The translations under genes and the position numbers were made by a program. This document shows positions 36,476-48,622 of a stretch of 64,000 bases of DNA, in pieces (position 1 is the first letter of the stretch; each line of letters begins with the position of its first letter). The notes beneath the pieces are model-generated. The model ran no database searches. It was not told the origin of the DNA and saw nothing but the letters and a program-made list of their open reading frames with translations. The DNA is taken from positions 17,298,001 to 17,362,000 of the forward strand of contig OX388348.1 in the NCBI GenBank assembly GCA_947579665.1. The letters are read 5' to 3'. This DNA comes from Sympetrum striolatum (Eukaryota; Arthropoda; Insecta; Odonata; Libellulidae).

Positions 36476-37023
36476 CAGGGTGTCCGGGTCAAACATATAA
36501 TATTACAAAATTTAATAACTTGAGAAGTAATTGAGACATTTGCTGGTGATTTGCTTGTACAAGTTTGGTAACCCAAAATGTTTCTATGTTTGCTTGTTGA
36601 AGGCGCACCATGCCGTTATGCAGTAGTTGTGAGAGATTTCTTGGATAAAAAGTTCCCAGACCGCTTGATTGGGAGAGGTATTCCATTGATTGCTTGACCT
36701 CCTAGTAACTTTGACTTGAGGCCACTTGATTTTTTTTCTGTGGGTGTTTATCAAGAATTAAGTGTACCAGACACCAGAACTGCGCCATTAAATTCCTGAA
36801 GGTATTGCAAATGTTACGCCTGAAATGCTGCAAAACAATTGGAGAGAGTAAAATACAGACTAGATATCTTTCTGCCATTAATGGAGCACATATCGAAATG
36901 TATTCACTACGTAAAAAATATTTTGAGTTACTATACTTCTAAAAATAAACCACCAATAAATATCTTAAGTAACTCTCAAGTTATTGCATTTCGTATCATC
37001 ATATGTTTAACCCAGACACCCTG
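36476..37023 (+). mobile_element. 548-bp TIR element carrying a dead DDE transposase
   Basis: Terminal inverted repeats of about 55 bp: left CAGGGTGTCCGGGTCAAAC, right (reverse complement) CAGGGTGTCTGGGTTAAAC. Both continue into AATAACTTGAGA. No clean target duplication was seen. The interior encodes the C-terminal part of a Tc1/mariner-superfamily (DDE_3-like) transposase. Internally deleted and not functional. Confidence 0.75.
36600..36905 (+). pseudogene. Transposase C-terminal pseudogene (DDE_3-like)
   Basis: Readable blocks are VVRDFLDKKFPDRLIGRG, then NFDLRPLDFFSVGV (36707-36748), then after frameshifts ERVKYRLDIFLPL near 36841. They match the IGRGG...SPDLNPLDFFLWG...YRLDxCRxxxGxHIEH pattern of a large insect transposase family. 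The acidic residue of LxPLDFF (codon 36728-36730) is the third catalytic position. Stops and frameshifts interrupt it and the first two catalytic positions are missing. Confidence 0.65.
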
Positions 37024-38113
37024 CATATATTATCCATGTAATTCGAATAAATTCGAATATTTTGTTTCAATTTTCAAGACTCATGTATAAGTTGGAAGGT
37101 AAGATATACGATAATACATGGTTGATATATATTTAAAGAGATTTAATCTAGTTCTGAATCGATTCATCAGCTTTTTCCTAAATTGCTTTAGACAACAAAA
37201 TATCTTGGCTGTAATTAACCACTTCGTAAACAAACAGGATGAAATATAATCTGCAGCTGCAATGACACTTCGGCAAGTGGGTGACTTGGCTATAGAAATT
37301 CCATCGAATCCATTTAAGGATGCTTGCGCTCACATACTTGCCCAAATTATTACTATTACTAAAACAAAATTGATACTTCATAGCCATGCTTAATTCGTAA
37401 CATATATCGAATTTTTAGGACAATATACATTTGTAGGATAGGAATTTTTGACTTGTGCAAAAGAACATTTCGATTAAATAGTGTAATGGCCGACAGTTGT
37501 AATTCCAAAACGAATTATATTCTTTTCGAGGTATCGCTGCATTAAATATTACGTAATCGTATCCCATCGCACATGTGTTTATGCATTCTAAAGCTATACT
37601 CGCTGCAACACAAATATTGAGTCGAATACTAGAAACACGATGTTTGCAGCTACATCAAATAATTTAATCGGCTTACGGAGCAACAAGAGGAGGGATGTGG
37701 AATAGAAAGCGACAAGTGAATAGAAGGGATATGGGATGGGAGAATTTAGATGGGATAAAGGGCAGCATTATCGGTTGAATAGCTCATTACACGAACCGAA
37801 TTGAACACGAGTCCATCCAGCAGTAGCTGCGCTCTCCGCATCAACAAAAGCTCTATCTCTTTCTCCCTCACACAGCCATACTGCTGTGATAAGAAAGTGA
37901 TGATGGTTATAGAAATTGAGGTACAGGGGGATAATTAGGACAAAAAAGCAGCACCACATCACGTTAGGAGTGCACTAAGAGAACCCCCAACGTAACGCAT
38001 TCATGCCCGTGGTAATGGTTTTTCCTCTTCAAATGTACGTCTTTGACCTGTTTCTATCGCAGTGACAAAATCATACCATCAATTCGAGTTCTGAAGAATC
38101 AGTCCTCTAGATC

Positions 38114-38190
38114 GGGGTTTTACAAACTTTTTCTGCAATGGAACACTTCGGAAACCTGAGAAGTTTAACGGAACACTTATTATAAAGAAT
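38114..38190 (-). mobile_element. Truncated hAT MITE, same family as 10815-11134
   Basis: Matches the inverted right end of the 10.8-kb element: GGGTTT..CAAACT, then TCTGCAATGGAACAC, AAACCTG.GAAGTTTAACGG and AACAC. Similarity fades near 38190 and no second end is present, so this is a one-ended remnant. Confidence 0.65.
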
Positions 38191-38742
38191 ATTAGGAATT
38201 AATTTTAGGAATTAATTAATAAATTATTAGTCGATATATTCAAAGTAAATTCCATTTCAGCTGTACTAGTTTGGGTAACTCTCCTACCTAGTCAGAAAAA
38301 ACTGTGGGAAGGTTTATTTTCGATATTCGCTCCTCAATACTACAAAGATACGAGATGAGAGCTTTTTTTACATGTCTTCATTGAACAATTAATCAATAAA
38401 TATAATTATCCTTACTAGAGAATATATAATACGGAACCAAACTCGTGACTCTATTTGAAACGAGCAAAGAAGCATGGGTAGAACAATTTCAAGAAGAAAA
38501 GGTTTTATCTGAAAAACGTAGGAATAGTTTTGACATCTCATCCGCTGTTATAATCGTGGAAGGAGCTACTGACTAAAAGAAAGTGCTTTTTACCTAGTAG
38601 GGAAGTACCCTTGGAGTAAATTTTGCCTAGGAGGAAACGACTGTAGGAGTCATTTTAAACGGGAGTTGTTCCTGAATATTTCTCCGGTTCATCTTAAAGA
38701 GATCTTCCTTTTCATTGTCTCTCTCAAATGTTTGTTTCCCAG

Positions 38743-38757
38743 CCCCCCCCCCCCCCC
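38743..38757 (+). repeat. C15 homopolymer
   Basis: Fifteen consecutive C, a potential i-motif or G-rich structure on the other strand, in a GC-richer block. Length is likely variable and prone to sequencing error. Confidence 0.9.
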
Positions 38758-39521
38758 GTCCGCCTCCCGCGAATACATTTTGCATATCTTTTGCATTCAT
38801 CGCCCCGTATTGTTTCAGGCTCATCTAAAACCCTCGGAGAACCGAAGAAGGCGAGGTTTTAATTGTGAAACGCGTTGGAATTGTGACTGGCGCGGAAATC
38901 AAACAAGATTCTCATGAATGATCCCCATTGTTCTCCGGTTGAGAAGGAAGACGCTCCTAGAATTGTCTGTTAACTGTGAACTTAAAATTGAAAAGACGGT
39001 CGTTGGGGGGGAGTGAAAGGAAATTGAATTCGAAATAAGAGGAATTTACTTAGAGTAATTCGTATCATTACAATGAAAGAATTTTATTTCGTTAAGATGG
39101 AACCCAGTCCAATTTTTTTAGCTGTTTTTTACATTAATGGCTCCATATGCTTTGAAAACAATGAGTATGTATCCGGATATCAGCATGAGATACATTTTGT
39201 TTTAAAATAATTAAATTTAGCCTTTCTACATGCTTCCATTATGAGATATTTTTCATATTATAAGAATCATGTTCTATTCAAATATTTTGATAATGTATTT
39301 GTAATTTCGGTATACTGGTTTTACATCGATGACTTGTTGATTTTGACATCGTGATACATATGTTGACAGTTTTGGAATTTTAAATTTCCAGTTTACTACA
39401 CACAGTAAGGCTAATTAATACGAGTTTAGTAGCGTATGTTGTTAATGATACAATCAGGGGTTTATAATTATTACTTTAATTTTAATTAAATTATAAATTA
39501 AATAATTACTTTGGCTTTTAA

Positions 39522-40121
39522 CCCTCGAGTACTCGCGTCTGGTTCGAATCGACCAATGTAAATTTTAAAACTCCATAACTTTTTATAAGTGCTTTTTTAC
39601 ATCTTCTTTCTCGTGGTTACTGAGTTTTAGAATGATCTGAACCAGTCATGCATTTTCGCCAGGTCGGAAATGGAAGTTTAATTATTTAAACAATTTTTTC
39701 TTAGCAGTAGTGCCAGGTAGATGAAAGACCTTTACATAAAATATTGCCCTTTTGACCTTGCTTGCGCGTTAATTTTTAGAGATATTATATAAATTACATA
39801 TAATTAATAATTATCATTAGCATATTAAATTTTATTTTATTTTTAAACAATTTACTTTTTATACACAATATTCCAAATTCATCAGTTATATACTCAGCGT
39901 CAGGGATATCGAATTTTTACTGAATATTAAAATTATTTGTAAATATTTATAAGATTTTATTTTAATTACCAGGTTAACCATTAATTAATCTGACATCATC
40001 ACTAATAAATTAAACATTTATGCACTACATTTTGACATAATTTACCCCATTGGATGATGTCGGGTCGATTCCACCCAACGCGAGTACTGACGTGACGATT
40101 TGGGACGCGAGCACTCGAGGG
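39522..40121. mobile_element. piggyBac-type MITE, TTAA target site
   Basis: A 600-bp element flanked on both sides by TTAA (39518-39521 and 40122-40125), the piggyBac target. Terminal inverted repeats are CCCTCGAGTACTCGCGTC and CCCTCGAGTGCTCGCGTC, 17 of 18 identical, starting CCC as piggyBac ends do. A subterminal GGTTCGAATCGACC faces GGGTCGATTCCACCC. The interior is AT-rich without coding remains. Well-preserved ends suggest fairly recent mobilisation in trans. Confidence 0.85.
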
Positions 40122-40276
40122 TTAATATGCCATTTTGAAGTGCTTGGAAGAGCGTTCGTTTGTAGCTTATATTAAATTAATGGCTTATATTTGGTAATAA
40201 AACATGACATGTAGCTAATGTTTGAGAATGGAAAATAGTAGTATTGTTAAAAGGGCTTTGACATCTTAAGTAATTT

Positions 40277-40370
40277 TGCGAATAGTCTCCCACTGGAATC
40301 AAACCCGGAACCGCCTTTGTCGAAGTATAACGCGCTGCCCGTATGTCTATCCGGAGCCCACCCTGGAAAA
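40277..40370 (-). repeat. tRNA-derived SINE head, probable
   Basis: On the minus strand the sequence runs GGCTCCGGATAGACATACGG, then GCAGCGCGTTATACTTCGAC, AAAGGCGGTTCCGGGTTTG and ATTCCAGTGGGAG. The box-B-like GGTTTGATTCC with its CCGG../..CCAG flanks, the box-A-like upstream part, and the short GCGCG-TTA-AC-GAC pattern resemble tRNA-derived SINE heads of insects. The acceptor stem does not pair, so it is not a functional tRNA. No tail or target duplication was identified. Confidence 0.45.
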
Positions 40371-42375
40371 TGTAGCAGAAATATCTTGGTAGCATAGCAA
40401 ATGAGTTGGTTTAGTTATTTAATCCTATGATATCCTTGTCTAATACGTAACCTAACTGAGTCTTATGAGAATCATACGGTTTTTATTATTTTAGCTACGC
40501 TCCATACCGTAAACATACACTGTCGTGCATTATATTATAAAAAACTCTTTTTAAGAAATACAATAAAAATCACGTTCGTTCTCAAAATAATTAGTTTTGC
40601 GAGGGAAATATTTATGTGTATGAATGTAAACGTTTTAATTTAGTGCAGAACTTTTAGGTTGAATTTTCCGAGTAAAAAGGGTTTATTGAACATCTACCCA
40701 GAAAATTTACTAGGACATCCATTGCCATAAAAATATTCTGGATATAGTCACGTTTTTCTCGTGGTAAATTTAGCGATGGTCCTCATAAATTACTTCCTAC
40801 CAAATTAGCAGCGTCAGGTAGAGCGTAAAACCACACCGATGATTAAACTTAATATGCAGCCATACATATAATTACTATAAACGTAGCAGCTCTCGTATTT
40901 TTAGCGAGAGAGCATTTAAAATTAATGAAAGCAATTCGGCAAATTAAGCCGCTGCCGCGACTGTGTCTGCTCTGCATCTCCGAACAAAACTTCTCTTTTT
41001 AACAACCTTTATGACCGGAATCTTTAATATTTCGCGGCAGCCTTCGAAAGGAGAAAAAAAGGAAGAACTTACCGAAAACATCTCCTTGTGTTACAATGGC
41101 GAAAAAAAGAAAGAGATTCCTTCCTTAATCTTCCGCGAGGCAGCCAAGTATAGCGCAAGAGATGAATCATCTCCTCCCCGCAGTCGGCGTCTTTGTCGTT
41201 TCTTGCTTAATTCGCCGAAAAAAAGATCTGCCGCTTTCTCCCGCCGACTTACGGCTCGTCTCAATTTAATCCGATCCGATTTAAGTTTGCCGTGTTCTCC
41301 TTCTATTTAATTTCCCTTTCCTTGTGTTCGCGCGACGGTAGAACAAAAATAAGGCTCCCTCCCACGAGAATGAATTAAGCTTCCTTTCTCTCGCTAAGAT
41401 TCCCTATTCGTCCCATTCAAGATTTCCTCCCCATGTTTTGTCCAATCTTCAGCTAAGAAGATTCCTTCGTCTTCCGCACAACCGATATCCCACTCTCAAC
41501 CATTATCTACGTCGTTGTTAATCCCAATTGGGGTTCTAAAGTGAATGAAGAAGTTTTAGTTACAATTAGGATATAACTGGAATTAAGAGTAGGCGGAAAT
41601 CTGAACGGGGTTATTTTGGGAGAGGTGTCCCAATTTCGTAATTCCTGCGCTAATTTTATGAGTTCTATGGGTCGTAATTTCTGTATTGATAACATACTGG
41701 TTTTGATATTTGTATCCATTATTTGTAACACTCTACACTCATCGTTGGATGAGAATTAAACATTATTATCTTGTCGTAAGATAAAACCAAATATTAAGTA
41801 TAGTAGTCAAAGTGTAAAAGCGTAAGCTGATAGCGAACTCAAATAATAAAATAAATATTAAACGTAGTTAAAAAGTGTGGACCAATAGCCATAGAATAGA
41901 ATTATCGATAATAAACAGTATAATATATAAGACAAGATAGCACATTAAAACTATTAAGTTAACAATTAAACACACATAGCACATTAAAACTATTAATTAA
42001 CAAATTAACAAATGAGAATGCAGAAGCGGTAAAGGCTGGATAAACCAAAGAGCAATTAAGGTATACTGCCGGAGGCAAAGTAATAGAATAAATGGTCACT
42101 AAATACTAAAACCAATAATGAACGTTTTTATTTAAAGAATTCCTTATCATTATATTATATTATAAACCAAAAAACCTATCAGATATTCTTCCATGAATAA
42201 CAAGAAGATTTCCCCAATCCCCAAAGGAAACATGGCGATGGTTTGAAAACAGGGATACCATGATACGATAACTGCAACAAAGGATTGTATGCATTTTCAA
42301 TATAAATATATAAGTTACACGTAGGTATACATCAGGTGGTAGTTTGAGACATTCTTTCTAACCTAACATATATAA
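40371..42375. other. AT-rich DNA with one CpG-richer island, no gene seen
   Basis: The island is at about 40900-41450. A 115-codon frame (40963-41310) rich in Lys, Arg and Ser has no recognisable domain. A roughly 40-bp tandem duplication (TAGCACATTAAAACTATTAA) lies at 41938-42005. Confidence 0.35.
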
Positions 42376-42525
42376 TCTTATATATATATAAATGCCTGTA
42401 TGTGTGTATGTATATTCCACGTAATCTAAAAAAAAACAGACGTTGAACGATGTTCTAACTTTAAACATCATTAAATGTCTTCCCGGGGATGATCAAGTGG
42501 TACTTTAAATTTGCCTAAAGTCCAC

Positions 42526-42536
42526 GGTTCGAGCCT
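42526..42536 (+). repeat. Box-B module in Helitron 1
   Basis: GTCCACGGTTCGAGCCTAGAC, followed by CATAAGAAATAC about 25 bases on. The same order of words occurs in Helitron 2 (45538) and in the modules of the large array, suggesting a common origin. Confidence 0.55.
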
Positions 42537-42659
42537 AGACGACTAAAACAGTTTTTTCATAAGAAATACATGCAAAGATCATTTTTTTCGTTGCAGGCTT
42601 CAATTCTATTGAAAAACTAAATTAGAAAGAACGGTCGTAAGGAGTCGAAACGAGCATCA

Positions 42660-42805
42660 AAAGAAGGGAAATAGAATAAAGATTCTTATTTTGGTCAAGA
42701 AATATCGTTTTCGATTCGAAATTGCGAGAATTTCGATAAAATATACGAAAATTTTGACTAAATTACCATGTGTAAACAAACCCATTCCCTTGACGATATA
42801 AATTT
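42660..42805 (+). repeat. Internal Helitron repeat, copy 1
   Basis: About 145 bp (AATAGAATAAAGATTCTTA ... AACAAACCCATTCCCTTGACGAT) repeated in direct orientation at 43566-43705 and again, diverged, in Helitron 2 at 45672-45810. It may mark a nested or partly duplicated element. Confidence 0.7.
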
Positions 42806-43565
42806 TTAAAAATTCGAATTTTGTTGAGGGGTCTGTAGCAACCAAGTTTTATTTACATCAACTTAATTGTTTACCGTCTTTTTCGTAAAATGAAATGAGT
42901 TTTATGCAGTGGTTTAATGTAAATGGATTTCTATCGATCAATTCAATTATTGCGTACAAATATCCTGGTAAGTTGAGGATGTTCAGAATATATTCTTCTG
43001 AATTAAGTATTAAATCTAATCTATTTGCTTTGATGTATATTTAGCAAATTACGGAAATGGAGTTTGCGGAGAAAGAAAAGAATTCCCAGATTCGTAGTTT
43101 GTAATCCTTGAAGAGTTGAACGGCAAGTTGTTAAGTTGTAGCAGACCTCCAGCATCCTATGATAGATCAAAAAGGTAAAGCAATTTTAATTTTGTTAAAC
43201 GCAGGATGCAAAAATTGATTTATTCCTTGTTTTTAAGTGCTTCCACTCTATATTCATTTACTATCCTTCTGTTATTGGTGTTTAATTTTTTTTTCTATTT
43301 CGACATTGCGATTACTTTTGTGGTTCGTGTTTATGTTACACATTTTAAGATTGAGATACCAGTCAGTTCCAAAATACATTTACTTTCCGTGTAGAATATT
43401 CATCGTTGGTTATTTGAGTGAAATGTAATTTATTTCTGTCATTTACGTTTAATGCTTGATTCATTTAGCCCCTTTGTACTTGTATGAAAATGGAACTTTA
43501 AACGTGGTACTGCTTATCCTAATGTGATCTTAGAATATATTTATATATATATATATTTCAAAACA

Positions 43566-43705
43566 AGGCAAATAGAATAAAGATTCTTACTTTGGCTGAG
43601 AAATATAGTATGCGATTTGATATTGAGAGTATTTTGATAAAATATACGAAAATTTCGTCTAAATGTTCATGTTGTAAACAAACCCATTCCCTTGACGATC
43701 AAGGC
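43566..43705 (+). repeat. Internal Helitron repeat, copy 2
   Basis: Second copy of 42660-42805, beginning GCAAATAGAATAAAGATTCT and ending CCCTTGACGATCAAGG. It continues into GCGATTATTGAT and CTCATGCGTAATTC, shared with Helitron 2 but not with copy 1. Confidence 0.7.
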
Positions 43706-44285
43706 GATTATTGATTCCGAACTCATGCGTAATTCTAAAAGAAGAAATGGCGGATCAATGGCCAGTTAAAATAAATTTTGAAAATAAGAGTTGAAGATTT
43801 TATGATGAAGAAAAAATTAAATGGCATTTAAAAAAAATTGTTGTGACAAACCTCTGAAGAAACGCACGCTGAAAGGTACGGACATTTTTCCATTGATTTT
43901 TTCAATTTTCTTTAAGCGACTGTGAAAACCGTGTGTGAGTTTTGTTTTTGGTAACGTGATTGTTAACTGAATATTCAGTGAAATAAAACGATTTTGAAAT
44001 TCGTACGTTGATAGAATTTGCATTCTCGCTGTTAATTCCACTGATTTAAAATAATAACGTGGTAAGTTGTGGACATCTCTCATATTATTTTTGAGTTTTG
44101 ACGGAAATTACGGACGTCCTTATTTCTTATGTTTAATCGGTCCTTGTTTTCTTTTAAGTTTTGAGCGACGAGTGGTCAGGAGCGAATGAGTAACATTTCA
44201 AAGCCTAAAAAGATAAAGCGATTTCAGTTACCTGTAGACCGCAAAAAATCTAAGATATTGTAATAGAATGGGTAATTCCTTACTT

Positions 44286-44366
44286 CAATCCAAATCCAAA
44301 CTACTGTCCGCGGGCCGCATCTGCTGTTTGATAGTTAATAAAGCTGAAAAGTTTGGAGACCCCTGG
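44286..44366. mobile_element. Short hAT-like insert
   Basis: The right end, reverse-complemented, reads CCAGGGGTCTCCAAACTTTT, a common hAT-type terminus. Left of it, CCAAACTACTGTCCGCGGGC carries the GCGGGCCGC word often seen just inside such ends. Only about 80 bp; no clear target duplication. Confidence 0.35.
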
Positions 44367-45028
44367 AGACGTTTAAAAAACTTATGTAACATTAATGGCC
44401 GGTATTGTTATGTATATTTTGTGTTGTTTATAACTTTAATCTTCGTATAAATGGCTTTGCCTTTTCATCATATTGTTTATCAGTTTAAATATTATGAAAT
44501 TGCATGATTTTATGTATTGTTAATTGTTTAAAGTGAAAAATTCTGTTTTTTTTCGGAACCGTATAGAAATATCTAATGCTGCGTAAATAATGCACTTATC
44601 ATATAATGAATTTCGTCTTACGAGCATAGCTCCACAGACTGATTTCGGTAAAGTTGTCGCTCTATTGTCATGGCTTTTATCGTTCCATCCTAATATGGCG
44701 TTCTGTCTTGCACTTAATCATTCCCAATATCTACGACTACTTTCCTGGGCATTAATTAACATACCACTACATTTTATACGAGTCACGAATTCTCACTAAC
44801 AACCTCATGTTATAGGTATAGCCAAGATAAAACAATGAAACATACCTTCTGGTTCCATGATACACCATTTCTTATTTAATGTCTATAGTTTTTTCTTCAC
44901 GTAAGAAATACAACAATGACGTCTTTGTCCATTCTCGGAATCACACTTATTCAGTTGCTGAAGATATCCTCTCAATGATGACCAGTCGAAAGTTTGTGGC
45001 TTCAGTCGGCGTAGAAAGAAGAAAAATG

Positions 45029-45240
45029 CTCCTTTAGGAGATAAGTCAAAGGGGAAGAAGCTATTATGTATGCCTCTTTTCATACGTAGATACATTTTGA
45101 TACATTGTTACCGAAAAGCTCATTCAGCTACTAGAACCTTCCTTTAGAAGATATAAGCCAAGAGAGAAGAAGCTATATGTAAGCCTCACTTTCATATGTA
45201 GATACATTTTGACACATTGTCACGGAAAAGATCATCAACC
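45029..45240 (+). repeat. ~110-bp tandem duplication in Helitron 1
   Basis: CTCCTTTAGGAGATAAGTCA at 45029 and CTTCCTTTAGAAGATATAAG at about 45138 begin two colinear copies that share GAAGAAGCTAT, GTAGATACATTTTGA and CACGGAAAAG-type words. Confidence 0.7.
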
Positions 45241-45537
45241 TGCGTTAAATTGAATATTGAGTTAGAGTGGATTTGTACACTTAATTGTAACTTACATTTC
45301 TTGATATATTGGTTTGGAAAGTCTGGTATTCGCTATTTACCAACATTTATGAAGAATTTGTTACGATCAAGGTTATTACACTGATATTTATGAAATTAAA
45401 TATCCCCGTTGAGAATCAACGGGTACTTCTGCTAGTCTATTATATAAAACAGAGTGTGGGTGTGTGGGTGTGTGTGTATGTTCGCTAAAAACTCGAGAAC
45501 CGAGAGTCGCACAACTTTGAAATTTTCCAAGGTCCAC

Positions 45538-45548
45538 GGTTCGAACCC
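45538..45548 (+). repeat. Box-B module in Helitron 2 5' region
   Basis: GTCCACGGTTCGAACCCAGAC, then CCATAAGAAATACACG. Same arrangement as in Helitron 1 and in array modules (GGTTCGATTCCAGA ... CCATAAGAATACATGG). The array may have been seeded from this segment. Confidence 0.55.
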
Positions 45549-45978
45549 AGACGGGTCAAAACGTTTCCATAAGAAATACACGTAGAGGTCAGTTTTCTGT
45601 AGCAGGATTCATTTCTTTTTCAAAATTAAATTAGAAATAATGGTCCTAGAAAGTCGAATCTAGCACCAAAAGAAGGAGAATAGAATAAAAATCCTTTTTT
45701 GGTCGTGGAATATCGTTTTCGATTCGAAATTGTGCATCATTAGATAAAGTACGTGAGCATTTTATCGAAATTTTGAGGTCGTAAGCAACCCATCCCCCTG
45801 ACGATCAAGGCGATTGTTGATTTCGAGCTCATGCGTAATTCCATAAGAAGACATGGAAAATGAATGCCCAGATACAATTAATGCTGTAAGATATCTATTA
45901 TATATAATACCCTCTCCGGATTCCTTCATATCTATCTATTATATATATAGACGTTTCTCCGGTTATACCTATATATAG

Positions 45979-46395
45979 GGGATCGAAATTCTACCCATGT
46001 TCCCCAAGTACCACTGACTTGAAATATTTGTGACGTGGTGATCATAACGTGTACCCTCCAGAAAAAGGGCGACTTTGAACCTCAGTGTCATGGGTTCGAT
46101 TCCAGAAGGTCCCAAAGTCATGATTTTCTCCATAAAGATACATGGCGAGGATTTTCGAAATTTTTTGAGGCACTTTCTGGCTAAGTACAGAGTTGAAATT
46201 CGAGGTATCGCTGGAGGCCGTGCGTGTCCGACAAAAATCATTAAGACATCATCGAAGATTATCCTTGGTTCGACGCTAGGTCATGGCAAATATTCTCCCG
46301 TTTAATTTACATCGCGATTTTTAAGAATTATTTTGAATCACTTCCCGATAAGATAGAAACTTGAAACTCGGAAAGTGGATAGAGACTGTAAATCT
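45979..46395 (+). repeat. Box-B unit, truncated (2 modules)
   Basis: Begins with the GGGGATCGAAATTCTACCCATG terminus. Two modules carry GGTTCGATTCCAGA (about 46095) and GGTTCGACGCTAGG (about 46268). Broken off where the oppositely oriented unit at 46402 starts. Confidence 0.7.
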
Positions 46396-46401
46396 ATTAT
46401 A

Positions 46402-47490
46402 TACGAGTAAAATGTTGCTTGCATACTGCAAGCAGATCGGCAATACTAATTTCATATCGGCATCACATCGGGACGGTCCCCATAAGAAAAAAAAAAGGAT
46501 TTAATTTTTTCTTAAAATTCGCTGAAATTTCATCGTCTGGCATCGAACCCGGGTCTTACTGGTAAAACAACTATGAAACACAATAGAATAATCACCATCT
46601 CTAACTATGTGTGAAAATTCAAGCAGAAATATTGGCTACAACTGCCTCAAATTACGCTCTAATGTTCACGAATGTAAATGGCTCTCGGTACTCGAACCAA
46701 GGACGATCTTGGAAATCTAAAATATGTTTCTGAAAGTTATTTATGATTTCTATCTGTATGCCGAATATCAAGTTTCTTTATTATTGGGAAAGGTTTCAAA
46801 ATAATTCCTAAATATCGGATCAACTTCTGATTGCAGAGACACCTGGTGTCGAACCCAGGAAATATTGTAAGCTGTGAATGCACAGTTTGATTGGTAAAGA
46901 CTTGCTCATCTATAATGCAAAGTTTGAAGTCGATAGCATGCCGGGAAGTACCTTAATTTTGTATCCGTTATCTCCGTAAGAAATGCATTGAGAAGTGCAA
47001 ATGGCCCTCTGGGATCGAACCAAGGACCATCAGCGAACATCTAAAATTTGCATATGAAATATATTCATGATATCTATACACGTGCCAAGTCTCAAGTATC
47101 CATTTTATCGGGAAAGGATCCAAAAAAAATCTTCAAAATCGCCTCAATGCATTTTAAACGGCCGATTTTTGCCCCGGCCTAGCATCGAACCAAGGACAAT
47201 ATTCGAAGATGTCTTTCCGATTTTCGTTGGCTATGCACGGTATTTAACGGTCCCTCGAGTTTCAACTCTCTGCTTATCCGGGAAGTGCCTCAAAAAAATT
47301 TTCGAAAATCCCCGCCATGTAATCTTATGGGGAAAATCGCGACTTTGGGGCCTTCTGGAATCGAACCCATGGCACCGAGGTTCAATGTCGGCTTTTTCCT
47401 GGAGGTTACACGTTATGGCCAATATGTCGTAAAAATTTCAAGTCGGTGGCACTTGAGGAACATGGTTAGAATTTTGATCCCCTATGAATG
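46402..47490 (-). repeat. Box-B unit, full length, 6 modules
   Basis: A 1089-bp unit from the TACGAGTAAAATG hairpin end to the TTTTGATCCCCTATGAATG end. TCGAACC motifs lie at about 46545, 46695, 46851, 47018, 47184 and 47361. Followed by (TA)n. Confidence 0.8.
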
Positions 47491-47508
47491 TATATATATA
47501 TATATATA

Positions 47509-48597
47509 TACGAGTGCAATGTAGCTTGCATACTGCAAGCAGATCGGCAATATTATTTTTATTTCGGCATCATATCGGGACGGTCCTCAAAAGAAAATAA
47601 AAAAGAATTGAAAATATTCTTAAAATTTGCTTCAATTTTAGCGTCTGGCATCGAACCCGGGTCTTCCTGGTGAACTTACTAAGCGGCACAATAGAAGATC
47701 ACTATATCTAACTATGTGTGAAAATTCAAGCAGAAATATTTGCTACAACTGCTTCAAACGACGTTCTACTTTTCACGAATGTAAATGGCTCTCTGGATTC
47801 GAACCAAGGACGATCGTGGGAATCTAGAACATGTTCCTGAAATGTATCTATAATCTCTATCTGTCTGCTGAATTTCAAGTTTCTATATAATTGGAAAATG
47901 GTTCCAAAAAATTCTTAAAAATCGGATCATTTACTGATTGTAGAGACGCCTGGTGGTGAAACCAAGAAACATTGGTAGCTGTGAATTCACAGTTTGATTA
48001 GTAATTACTTGATCTTATCTTATGCAAAGTTTCAAGTATATATAATATCGGGAAGCACCTAAAATGTGTTTCCATAATCTCCATAAGAAATGCATTGAGG
48101 AATGCAAATGGCCCTCTGGGATCGAACCAATGACCAAAAGGGAATATGTAAAATATGATTATGAAAAATAATTATGATTTCTAACGCCATGCTGAATTTC
48201 AAGTTTCTATGTCATCGGAAAAGGGTTCAAAAAAAATCTTAAAAATCGCCGCAATGCATTATAAACGGCCGATTTTTGCCCCTACCTAACATCGAACCAA
48301 GGATAATATTCGGAGATGTCTTCATGGTTTCCTTTTGATATGCACAGCATCTAGCGATCCCTTGAATTTCAACTCTCTACTTCCCCCGGAAGTGCCTCAA
48401 AAAAATTTTTGAAAATCCCCGCCATGTACTCTTATGGGGAAAATCGCGACTTTGGGGCCTTCTGGAATCGAACCCACGACACCGATGTTCAAAGTCGGAT
48501 TTATTCTGGAGGTTACACGTCATGGCCATAACGTGGTAAAAATTTCAAGTCGGTGGCACTTGTGGAACATGGTTAGAATTTTGATCCCTAATGAATG
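47509..48597 (-). repeat. Box-B unit, full length, 6 modules
   Basis: Same length (1089 bp) and orientation as the previous unit. Motifs at about 47651, 47800, 47958 (decayed to GTGAAACC), 48122, 48294 and 48469. Followed by (AATG)n and the foldback element. Confidence 0.8.
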
Positions 48598-48622
48598 AAT
48601 GAATGAATGAGTGTATATATAT

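Larger units (their letters stand above)
37024..39517. other. AT-rich DNA with one CpG-richer island, no gene seen
   Basis: Holds the hAT fragment (38114-38190), the C15 homopolymer and a CpG-richer island at about 38640-38980. Small frames of 64-83 codons have no known domain. Confidence 0.35.
42376..45435 (+). mobile_element. Helitron 1, non-autonomous, ~3.06 kb
   Basis: Starts with TC after an A (42375) in a TA/TG-rich 5' end like that of Helitron 2. Ends with hairpin CCCGTTG, loop AGAAT, CAACGGG (45405-45423), eight bases, then CTAG (45432-45435) and T. This is the classic Helitron 3' terminus, and it is shared with Helitron 2 at 59116-59146. The interiors also align (CCACGGTTCGAnCC, AATAGAATAAAGATTCTT, TTGGTTTGGAAA). 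No Rep/helicase coding sequence is visible, so it depends on another element. It contains a direct 140-bp repeat, a 110-bp tandem repeat and an hAT-like insert. Confidence 0.75.

Noticed and set aside
47067..47432. 121-codon frame inside the array
   Set aside because: It spans three box-B modules and recurs in pieces in other units in other frames; it is translated repeat.
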